A stretch of DNA of 64,000 nt from Astropecten irregularis (lineage: Eukaryota > Echinodermata > Asteroidea > Paxillosida > Astropectinidae), in contig OZ020250.1 of assembly GCA_963971285.1 (NCBI GenBank), positions 13,190,499-13,254,498 of the forward strand, written 5' to 3'. The notes under the pieces are model-generated. The model was not told where the DNA came from. It did not search any database and was given only the letters and a program-made list of their open reading frames with translations. Positions 42,392 through 54,400 of this stretch are shown here, in pieces. The translations under genes and the position numbers were made by a program. Position 1 is the stretch's first letter. The number at the start of each line of letters is the position of its first letter.

Positions 42392-42435
<44 letters not shown>

Positions 42436-45400
42436 CAGCATTATTGCTATTTTTACTGTAATGATCAGTGTTACTGCTCTTGCTGTTATATTGCTGCTGT
42501 TTGGAAATTTTGCTGTTACTGTTGCTGCATGCTGCTGGGCTGCCACGTACTGCTGCTGCTACTGCTATTGTAATCATTACTGCTGTTACGTTGTGTTTGT
42601 AACTGCTGTTAGCTGTTGTGTCAGACAAATTAGACTTACATGGATCCTGAGCATTGTTTTGGTGCGTAGTAGCCATCCTCATCACAGTTTGGCATCTGAC
42701 CGCCCACGTGTTGCTTACCAGCAAGTCTAGCTGCTTCTATTAAGTCTAAGAAGTCTTCTTTTTCTTGAGCACATGGTCCTAATCCATCACCCATGTCATT
42801 ATCAGTCTCTTCCTTTACTTCCTCTGTCTGATCCTCTGCATCCTTATTCTCACCATCCGCATCATCATCCTCTGTGTATTCTCCTGCTATTTTCTCTGCT
42901 GCTTGTTTCATTTCTTTGACATAAAAAAAAAATAATTGAAAAGTGTAAAAAGAAAAATTGACTAGAGCGGGATTCAAACCGGCGACCTCCGGAATACCGT
43001 ACACGGGCGCTCTACCAACTGAGCTATCCAGCCCTACAAAGAAAGATAATTAACGAACAAAGACAATTGACTATTAGGGACACCGCCAACGTAGGGCTGG
43101 ATAGCTCATCAGTTGGTAGAGCACCTGTATTGTATTCAGGAGGTCGCCGGTTCGAATAACCCTCCAGTAAATTTTTATTTTTTTTAACTTTTCAATGACT
43201 TTAAATTCAATCAGTTTCCGTTGTGGTTACTAATTACATAAAAAAGAATGTCTGCAAATGGTCATATGTAGTATGTATAAAGGGTTCCTACAGTGCTTTT
43301 TTTCAGTCAGGTTATTTTATTGCATTGATCATACAGAGAATATACTAACAGATAATGAATGGCAAGTCTTATTTTGGTTTCAAACTAGCATTTGGTTTTC
43401 CTTTGAATGGATTTGAAAAATGGGGGATTTTCATGCATACTCATGTAGGGAACCAACAGCAAAAAATATAATGAAAAAACATAAAACTTGTGAAGGCAAA
43501 CTTGACCCACAGAAATGGTTGGTCAAAAGAGTAACACCACCCGCTGAACATATTCAGCACAAAAACCTATTGAGGCAGAGCAGGTCTGTAAAAAAACTTA
43601 TAAAAGAACTCTTTGTGCACAAATCAATTGGTTCTGCTCTCAGTTACCTAGATGATCGAAATCTTGTTGTTAACCCTGAAACAGTTGTGGAAGTAGGTAA
43701 AATCACAGGCCCTATAAAACAGCTGCACACACATTCAATCCATTATTCCTATTGCTCAGACCCTTTAAAGAGGAGATGATTCTGAAACTTTAACAAAAAA
43801 CTTCAGCACTCATCAGCACACATTGGTTATAATCCTTCATGCAATCACAAGATAACCCATGAGGCCCAAGGGACATCCTTAAAAGGTAATATCATACTTT
43901 GGTTTTTGTCAAAGAAATGCAGATTCATGAGCAAAAATATCAAAACAGATACAGTAACAGTCATCTGTGAAATTTTCCGTCCCATACGGTGCCCACGTTT
44001 TGAGAAAACAGTGAAAAATGGCCACAGTATTTTCAAAATCTTTCACCGTTATTTTTTATCTTTAAAAGATCAAAATTGTTTTTGGTCATTGGTTTTACTC
44101 TTTTCTGGATAAATACAGCATCTTAGGTAGAAAAAATGTTTAACGGTATGTTTCTACCATCACCATCTTTATACCCTGTAAGTTATAGGTAAATCTGTGA
44201 AGATTTCTGTTTCGGTATGCTACCAAAGTGTGATGGCCCCTTAAGCTTAGGACTTCATGTTACAAGCAAGTTAATTAAAACCCAGGCAGCAATGTATGAG
44301 CACTATCTAGAAGAAACCAATGCCAAACAGCCTACCCAGTTTCTTCCTCCTGACAGCCAGTATGGTTTTCTCCAAATCCTCCACGCTCAGTGCAGACAGG
44401 AAATCCATCAGACCTTCCATGACCTCTTCTTCTGTTTGATGAGGAGCTAGGTCTTCAAAAAGGTAGAGGCAAAGAAAGAAGAAGGTACCACTTCTAGATG
44501 AGAGGCCAGCTTGTCTGAAAAACTCCTAAAATTATATTCCTATATTTTGGTAAAAGTGTGTCCCGCTTGATAACAAGTTTGGTGGGCCATCCACTTCAAT
44601 TGATTATAGAGTTTTTTTATGGCTTTATTATCATTATAGTTTTATTGGGCACTTCAATATATCTATACAGTACCGAGCTTAACATGAAGAATGTAAATTT
44701 TTTATCCAGTCATTCATACAATATTGACCAGACTGAGAAAGTTCTTCTCTCAGTTTCAGTCTTAGCCTGATTTAGGTCTAAGTTGCCTCCTGGAATTCAG
44801 ACAGAGATGCCTCATGCAGTCTTGTTTCAATTTCTGTACTTGGATTTCAGTTTGGGACCTCACTTGTCAGTCTTTGCCACAGGTCCCAGGTCTTCTGAAG
44901 ACCTTTTACTAGTCATTACACCCAATTGTCTTAGGCATATACTTCAATACAAATTCAACAAAAATGTATGCAGAGATCCACATACCTCTGTCATTGACCG
45001 CTGGTTGTTCAGTGGTTGAAGCTTCATTGCTTTCTTCACTACTAGAGTCTGTAGAAGAAAAAAAGTACTTTTATTCAAACTCCTGCTAATATTTGAATTC
45101 TACTTATACAGTATACCTCTTTGCTCTCTTGCATGGTCATAGTTAGGAACATGAACTCTCTCTTTGCATGATTTTTTCAGTGTTTAAATTAGAGACTCCT
45201 ACTGAAAATCAGTTCCAATTCAAAGACATCTTTCTTCCTCTTCGATACAACAGTATATTTAATGCTATTGGCTATGTTTGTGCACAGTGTGGAAAAGATT
45301 TCATTTCAGGTTATTTGGACTCATTATCAGTTATAATGATTGGTCATTAGAGGCTTTGTACCAAAATTGCAAAATAACCTCAGGGTATTAGGATAAGCAG

Positions 45401-48400
45401 AATTTTAAAATAAATATAGATAAATTTTTTTAATACAAGGTATTTGTATATATGTATACTGGACATGTCGTAAAGAAGTGCTTGTGCAGCTTTTGTAGTG
45501 ATGTCAGTTTAGCTTCTGCATTCTCCACAATTTCCCAGTTTAGCTCTTAGTACACTGGTCCGCCCATTTCATATTTGATAATAATAATAATAATTTGGCA
45601 GGCTAATCATCCTTACTCGCAGCTGGGTTGCTGAATTGCGAAGGATGCGACTTCAACGTGATCGAGTAGCAGGCTTTCATGGGCGCCCTTGGCTGCCAGC
45701 CACATCAACCCATATATGACCACGAAGTACAGCCTGAGATTGAAAGTGTTTGATTTTTGTGGAGGGAGGAAAACCGGAGAACCCAGAGAAAAACCCTCAT
45801 AGCATAGGAGAGAACCATCGCACTGTTTCGCACAACTCTACTCACATATGACCCAAGCCCGGATCGAACCTGGGGCCGATTTCACTAACGCTTTGCGATC
45901 ATCGTAAAGCCCAAATCCATCGCTTAACAGAAAATCGATCGCTACTTTGCATAGCAATTTTCCGTTTAGCGATGGATTTGGGCTTTAGGATGATCGCAAA
46001 GCGTTAGTGAAATCGACCCCTGGGCCACTTTGGTGAGAGGCAAGTGCCTAACACACTTGCCACCTATGCCCCCAAGAAGAAGATCATGTGACATACCTTG
46101 TTTTCGGAGGCGTATGGCAGCCAGGATTTTCTGCAGGTCATCGATGCTGGTTCCACTAACCAGACCCTCAATTGCTACCTCCAGTTCCTCATCTGTCATT
46201 TCTTCTTCATCATCTGAAATGAAGAGGAGAGGTTTCACATTATTTTGTCTCATCCCATTCATGTTAGTTTAATTTGTAAGGGTCTGAAAGAATTGACATC
46301 CAGAGTTGAAAATACCGCCGGTTTAAAAACAGTTTTTCTCCCATAAACTGTTAGAGTATTACTATTATAGCTAATACTGATCACTAAACCAGCCACATAT
46401 AGGCTTACACGATTGGTTAGTTCTCTGCCAAAGGTTTTTGAACAATAATCAAGCAATTTCATTGGTCAAAGCATTTCCCCTGTATGGTATGATTTTACCA
46501 AATATCTTTAGGTTCTTTTTGTCAATGGTGTTCAAATTTGCACAGTGAGACACACTATATGTGTAGGCACAATCATAAATTCAATGGTTGCACAGGGAAG
46601 TGACATAATACAGGGTTGGTCAAAGAAGTTGACCAGGATTAGGTGATGCTTTTCAGTAAAGTTCAGTTAAGCATATTATTTCACACATAATTTATTTCAC
46701 ACATATGAAACACATTGATCATTCCTAAAAGGACTTTTGTCTATTTTAATAAAGGTAATCATTTAGCAAGCTGTCCGTGGAATGTTAATACTTGACTGAA
46801 TGTAAGTAGCAAAGGGTATGTACACAGCTAAAATGCTCAAATTTACATTCGTTTTGTAATAGTATTATATGGACAGTTTGCAAAATGAGTACCTTTACTA
46901 AAGTAGACATAACCCCTTTTAGGAATGACCAATTTGTTTTATTTTTTTCTAATAAGCAGGAGAGAGTGCTCGTTGAATATACACTTTACTGAACTTTTGA
47001 GTGTCATTTGTTTGTTTTTTTGAAAAATATCACCAATCCCTGTCAAGTTCACCCTGTATTGTAGATAGTTACTGAACCGTGAAGTGACGGATCTTTCATG
47101 GCTATTATGCACAAGACACGCAACCATGGATAATGAGACTATACTTCTCCCACCTCAGCAATGAACCAGTCAATATTGAATGTTACCTACCTTCATCCCC
47201 ATCTCTAAGTGCAGTCAGCATGATCTGTAGGTCGTTGATGCTGAGATGACTGACTAAATACTCTACCACTTTGCCCATGTTCTCCTGTGTGAGTGCTTGC
47301 CCATCTGATAGCAAAATAACAATCACAAATTTCTTCATCCATCTCAGGTTTCTTGGTTAGTAGCACTCTTGTAACCATGGAGAGTTTCTCAAATAGTTTC
47401 TCATTTTTCCCAAAATGTATTAAAAATGTGGGACACATAGATGTTAGGCATTTGCTGAATTTTTTTCCAAAACAAATCTGAGCCACCATAGGAGGATTTT
47501 CCCACATGTTTCTGGAGGCCTATTATCAAGTTATTCCTCTGTGCATCAATGCCTTTGAGCCAACTCTTGGTTTGGGCACTTTATACAGTGCCGTATCGGG
47601 GAGGGGGGCAAGGGGCACATTCCAGGGAAGCACTTTCATGTGGTGCAATGAAGGCAAAAGCCCCCCCCCGAAAAAAAAAAAAAATGAAAAATAAAATAAA
47701 ATAATATAAAATAAAAAATGGTAGCTGTTCTTTTTCAAATTATTGGAAATTCATCCAATGAACAAACAAAGACATTCCAAATTCAAATTGCCATATTGTT
47801 TTTCATTGGCAATCAGAAGTTGGAAATTTAGTGCTTAGTGCCCCAGGCGCCATTTTTCCTAGATAGGGGCTGATTTTATACAATTTGGATGATTGAAACT
47901 TCTAAGCTTACAGATCAGCTAAGCTAGAAAAGAATGATTGCTTATTGCACAAACATGCAGGGATCTGTCACCACCTGTTTATTTGCCATTTCTCTGTATG
48001 CAAATTTCTGTACTTATGGGCTGCGTTCGAGCGAGCTACTAGCATTAACACGAGTATACTCCTGAACGCTCGAACGGCCGGAGTACGACACTCGGGTCAG
48101 CGAGAGTATACTCTCCAGCGTTGGGGAGTATACTCCTGCACCGGAGAGTATTGCGCGCGCATCACACTCGTGTAATCGGGAGTAACCGCTCGAACGCAGC
48201 CACAATGTCGCTGAATCTGATGTATTGTGTGAATTACCTTGCTTCTTCTGATTGATCTCATTGATGAGTTTCTTCAAGTCATCTACGGAGATACCTTGCA
48301 GGAAATCATCAGATTCATCTTCCTCACTCTCATCCTTTTCATCACCATCTTCAACTTTGTCATCTTCTTCTTCTTCAGCAATGTCACCGTCTTCATCACC

Positions 48401-51400
48401 AACATCACGGTCTTCATCGGCATTGTCATCAGTGGCTTCTGTGTCAAGTAAGGCCAAGTAAAAAAAAAAACATGTTTAAGCATCCCTGCCTGCTTCCTTT
48501 TTGGAGGCCGTCTGCTTTTTTAGTCTTTTTTTTTTTAAATTAAAATAAAACCAGGAAAAGGTTTTTTTATAGGTTTTCTGATGAACTCCAAAGCCTACAA
48601 GTCTAAATACTTGCAATTTTAGTCATTTCCTGGCCTGTGGGCCCGGCCAGTTGTTTTGGATAAATGGGTTGGTCGGCCATTTTGGAAAAAACAGACAAAA
48701 GGGACTCCTGCTTCCATTTTTCCAAAAAAGGCAGGACGCTAAATAGGCCTATGTTTGTTTTACTTGGCCTAAACCAGCAATAACTGCCAATATTATGTCA
48801 GAAACCTACCACAACTAGTTATTTACATACCCCTTTAATTCAAGTTATTATGTAAAGTTTTTTCTTTGTAGCTTGGCCATTGTTTGCTGAGCGTATACCA
48901 TTCACAAGGTGTTTTGGCTGGCATAGGGCCTATTGATTTTATTTACCAAGGTTTTTGGTGCTTAAGCAGCTCCATAAAATTGGCCCCAGGTTTTGAATGG
49001 CCTTTGAGCTTGTTTAAAATATAAATATATAACACTTAAACTCTTTTTAAAGTGCAACCACAGTCCATTTGCTTAGTAGTGAAATTAAATTAAATGTGAC
49101 CTTTTATTGGGCCAATTTCAATGAGCTGCTAAGAATACAAAAAAATTGCTTAGCCCCAATTTGTAGTTGCCAATAAAAAAAATTAACATGAACTTCCATT
49201 GAAAAGTCCCTATCATGAGCAGTGATGTGTTTTCATTTATCATGAAAATCACATGGAACATTGGCTGGTGACCCATTTGGGCCAACTAAGCTGGAAGAGT
49301 CTGTTACTTTTGGCAAATTTAGAGTATTTCAAAGTTTTCATCAGATATTATCCCGCTACTCTTACTATACCTTGCTTATCTTGCCTGAGGATGCTCAGTA
49401 ACAGTTTCAGATCAGAGACACTGATGGTATCTGATGCAGCTTTCTTGTCATTGCGTTCCACTTCAAATAAAAAGAGAAACAGGAAAGAGAATGTGTCATC
49501 CTTTGGCTACACAAAAAATGCTCCTGATGTGTCTTAAAGGTACTATCATACTTTGGTTGCATACCGAAACAGAAATCTTCACAGATTTACAGGGTATAAA
49601 GATGGTGATGGTAGATATATACCATTGAAATGTTTTCGCCTGAAATGTTGTATTTATCAAGATAAAAAATAATGGTGAAAAGACTTAAGAAATACTGAGG
49701 GCGTTTTTCACTTCTTTTTTTTTAAAGGTGGGCAGTATGGGCCTGAAAATTTCACTGGTGACTTTTAGTGTATCTTCCTTGATATTTTTACTCATGAATC
49801 TGAATTTCTTTGACAAAAACCTAAAGTATGATATTACCTTTAAAGGCAACTTTATACTTTGGTTTATGCCAAAGAAATACAGATTCATAGGCAAAAATAT
49901 CAGTGAAGATAGGCCTACACTACAAACAGTCATCTGTGAAATTTCCAGTGCCATGCAGTTTGGGAAAACGCTTGTGGTAAATTCCAAATCTATTCACAGG
50001 AGTTTTGATCTCCCTGAGATCACTGAACTGGAAATCTCACAAACTGGCCTCATTGAGTTCTTCTTCAGAATCTAACATCAAGATTTTGTCATGGCATCAA
50101 GTAAAAAATACTAAATATGTAATTTGTATTATTTATAACTTACCATCAGATTTAATAACACGGCCTCTCTCTTCATGCTCTATATTAAAAAAAATTATTT
50201 TTTATGCATTAATATACTCATCGACATAAAAAGAATTGGGATATGTGTCATTACATTGACAAATTGGAAAAACAGCCGTAATTCATATAATCCGAAAGGT
50301 AATTAAACAATGTTTGAACCAAATAGTGATTTAAAAGAAATATGGATTGCTTGCCTGGGTTCAACATGTATGAAATGTATGAGGTATGCAAATAATAAGC
50401 CTACAGGGGCCAATTTCACGGCACTGCTTAGCACAAAAAATTTGGCATGACATTTCTGTCTTAATAAAAACAGGGTTAACAACCAAATTTCCATGTGTTG
50501 TGTATCACTTGTGATTGTTCTTTTGCTGTTGTTCACTGACCATGAACATCAAATGAAATTTCTAACGGTTTTCTGTTTTATTGGGCAAGACATTTTTGTG
50601 CTAAGCAAATTTTTGTGCTTAGCAGCGCCATGGAATTGGCTCCTGGTCATTCATTGTTTCATGTTATGTAATCTTCATAAAATATGAAAAATTACTAGAT
50701 ACATGTACATGACTATGTACCACAACTAAGATATGAAAACAATATCTCTGTTTCACAAACTGGCCTCATCGATGTGTTAAAGGTAATATCATACAGGTTT
50801 ACCTATAATTTACAGGGTATAAAGATGGTGATGGTAGAAACATACCATTACAATTGTTCTGCCTGAAATGCTGTGTGTATCCAGAAAAAAGTAAAACCAG
50901 TGACCAAAATTTGGTCTTTTGATCTTTTAAAGATCAAAAATAAAAGAGAAAAGACTTACTGTGACCATTTTTCACTGTTTTCTCAAAAACTGGGAACCGT
51001 ATTGGACTGAACTTTTCACAGATGACTGTTACTGTATCTTTCTTGAAATTTTTGCCCATTCATTTGTATTTCTTTGACAAAAACCAAAGTCTGATACTAC
51101 CTTTAATGACAACACAACATAAAAAGTGCAGACTTCAATATCAACCATCAACATTTTGTCATGGCAACAACTAAAAAATAATAAATATGTAATCTGTATT
51201 ATTTGTATTATTATAGCTTACCATCTGATTTAATAACTCGGCCTCTTTCTTCATGATCTATATTTTCCAAAATAAAATGCATTAATGTGATTTTTTTTTG
51301 CAATAATGCCATACTCATTGAAATACAACAAATGCAAACTTCTGAATCAAACTTCAACATTTTGTCATAGCATCAACTAAAAAGATACTAAATAAAATTG

Positions 51401-54400
51401 TGTCATTTGTAATATTTGTAATTAACCATCAGATTTAATAACACGGCCTCTCTCTTCATGATCTATATTTAAAAAAATGAATTTCTTAAACATGTCTTAA
51501 ATTGTGCTGGTGGCAAAGTGTTAGGATAAACGTGGAAAAAAGTGGAAAAACAGCCATGTAATTGTCTTTAAATGCAGTCAATTATAACTGTATCTCACCT
51601 GGTATCTGGCCAAGTTCATTATCAGTAAACGGCTGATCCTCAAACCTGCCACTTTCAAATTCTTGGTCTAAGAGACGTTTCAGCGTCTGCTTGTAAAGAT
51701 CTGATGATGGGTAAAGCCAAAGAGAATCCAATCAGAATTGAGAAGAGAACTCTTATTATTATTATTATTATTTATTTCTGGTAATGACACCAAGGATTCC
51801 TCCTATAGGCACTGTAGCTTGAAAGCCTGATGAAACCTTTTATGGAAAGATGATGAGAAGAAGATACAGTTTTAGAGGTGGGAGGAAAATCCCAGAGTTA
51901 TATTCTGGGTAAACCCCACAGAATCAGGTAGGGACTTAAAACCCAATCCACTTGTGGACCGAGCCGGACTTGAACCCAGTCCATAGAGGTGAAAGGCGAG
52001 GAAAGAACCGCTACAACAACCTGACACCCCTTTCAAAAGTTTCTTCAAAGCAAAAAATGCTAATAGATCTACGTAATGTTGGCATTCTGAGAAAATTTAT
52101 ACAATGGGAAAAATTCAAGCATTGTGAATTGTGATGGCCATATTCTTTTTCCACCCCAGCCCACCAAAAAGGAAGAAAGGTTGTATTTAGGGCAAAGAAT
52201 ACACTGGAAGAAAATACACAGATTAAATATCAATTTTGTCTTCTTTTTTTTAAATTTTCAAATGATGGAATATGGCTGATACATTTATTGAAAAGAACTT
52301 TAAAATCAGGTTCCATTGGGAATGTCCAAGGAAGGGGCAATATACTGGCAGATGACATGTTTTTCAAATTCCACTTACCGTCTGTATCCTGAGCAGCCTT
52401 GCGATTTGAGCCCCTCGTCCTTAACAAAGACTGCAAAATATGAATATAATTATTAGATGTACAGAATTGGTAACATCCACAAACAGATATGTTCACAGAT
52501 TTATATATATAGATGGTGCTGGTAGAAACATATAGGGGCCTATGTTTTTTTCTGCTGAAATGCTGTATTTATCCAAACATTCGTAAAACAACGACCGAAA
52601 ACAGTTTTGATCTTGGGGTAAGATCAAAACCATTTTCTGTGTTTTATATGAAAAATTGAGTCGGGATTCGCTATTTTCTCGTGACTCAGATGTCTGATTG
52701 AGCTTAAATTTGCACAGGTTTATTATTTCATGCACATGTTGGATCAGACAATTGGTGTGATAGTGCTGTTCTTATACCTTTACCAATCATGTATTATACC
52801 TTTAAAGGTAGTATCATACTTTGTTTTTTTATCAAAGAAATACAGATTTATGGGCAAAAATATCAAGACAGATACAGTAACAGAAAGTCTTTTCTCTTTT
52901 ATTTTTGATCTTTTAAAAGATCAAAAAGATTTTTGGTCGTTGTTTCTACCACCACCGTCTTCATACCATGTAAGTTATATGTAAATCTGTGAACATTTCT
53001 GTTTTGGTGTCTTAGCAAAGTATGATACTACCTTTAAACAAAATGACAGCTTTCAACTATCAGCACCATCACTAACTAAACCACACTGCCAGCACATTCT
53101 GAATAGCACCCCTATAATTAACCCATGTTAATGTATATCAACTTTTCATTCCACAATGGCAACTCACTGATAAGACGTTCTTGTCTCTGACTGATTCTCC
53201 TTTAACTTCCTCCTCTTCCTTCCTTGGGACAGAATCGGGATTGCTCTTATCGAGTACTTCACTTGATCTTCGACCTTGGAGCTGTAGTGGATAGGATGAA
53301 TGAAACTACACGTAAATAAAAAGTACAAAATAATACAAGTAATAAACTGCTGCAAACTGTTCATCAACCAAAATAATGACCTGAAATTTATAAAATGTTT
53401 GGTACAAAGAACAAAGTCGTCATCAAGTGACACCAAAAGGGAAACTGACTGCATTAAGTCATTGAATGGTGATTAAAAAAAAAAAAAAAAAAACAGTCAG
53501 GTTTTACCACAGGCATCTCTTAGGAATTGAGTAAGTTTTTCATGACTTCAACAAACTAAGTGTGTGGTTTCACACTTTCATGGCTTCTGACTGTCAAAGA
53601 ACAAAGATAATTGTCTATTTGGGACACCACCAACACCGCTCCAGTCAATTTTTCTTTCATGTTGATTTGGAAATGTACTTACTTCATTCTCAAATTCCTT
53701 GAGCTGCAAATGAAAAATAAACGACACATAAATAATGAATAATGTCCTTTTCTCATTTGTAGCATTTATACTACCAAAGAAAATCACAACTTCGTAACGA
53801 TTATCCCAAACCAATTCTGAAAAATGTTTTGACAAATATTACAGAGTTCAAGACAGAGTTACAGGACACAAATATTCCAATTCAAAACAATGATATGATT
53901 CCACACTTTCATAAGTGCTATGGAAATCATAGTCATAATGATATCATCTGTATAATATTCTATTTACCTTTTGTCAAGTCATCCTTATGAAAGTAATTAA
54001 TGAATAATAATTAAGCCATTTCCATTGTTTGTGAAGCATGGTTTATATATGCTTTAATTGTTGGACTTAATTGTCTCCTTAATTTGTGCTTTATAATCTT
54101 TGGTTATAGGGGTATTTCATGTATTATATTTTGTCGTAAAAATGTAATAAATGTGTTATTTCAATGAAATGCGCTGCAAGCTTGTTATGCTTGTAGATAT
54201 AAACAGTAGGCCTAGTCATTCAGACCTCAGTCGATATTTAATTAAATGTAAAATAAAAATCTGGGGAAATCCGTCGATGTCGAATAGAATCAGTCAAAAG
54301 AATGGAAAAAATATCATTACCAATACCACAAAACAAACACCATGCTAGCATTGTTTTAGTGAAATCATCTTCAATAACATTTGAATATCAACAACTACTA

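Larger units (their letters stand above)
50144..51462 (-). repeat. Triplicated 36-bp coding exon and adjoining intron
   Basis: Exons 51462-51427, 51257-51222 and 50179-50144 each encode (D/E)HEERGRVIKSD in the same phase. Their downstream introns share CAACATTTTGTCATGGCA and ACTAAATATGTAATTTG-type sequence, so the duplicated unit was about 200 bp of exon plus intron. The gap between copies 2 and 3 was later widened by MITEs. Adding or skipping any copy keeps the frame. Confidence 0.85.

Noticed and set aside
42196-42730. Poly-Ala, poly-Ser and poly-Cys frames
   Set aside because: Translations of the CTG tract in different frames, lying in an intron.
48239-48461. Plus-strand frames of 69-70 codons
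   Set aside because: Antisense shadows of the acidic exon 48438-48238, whose GAT/GAA repeats leave open complementary frames.
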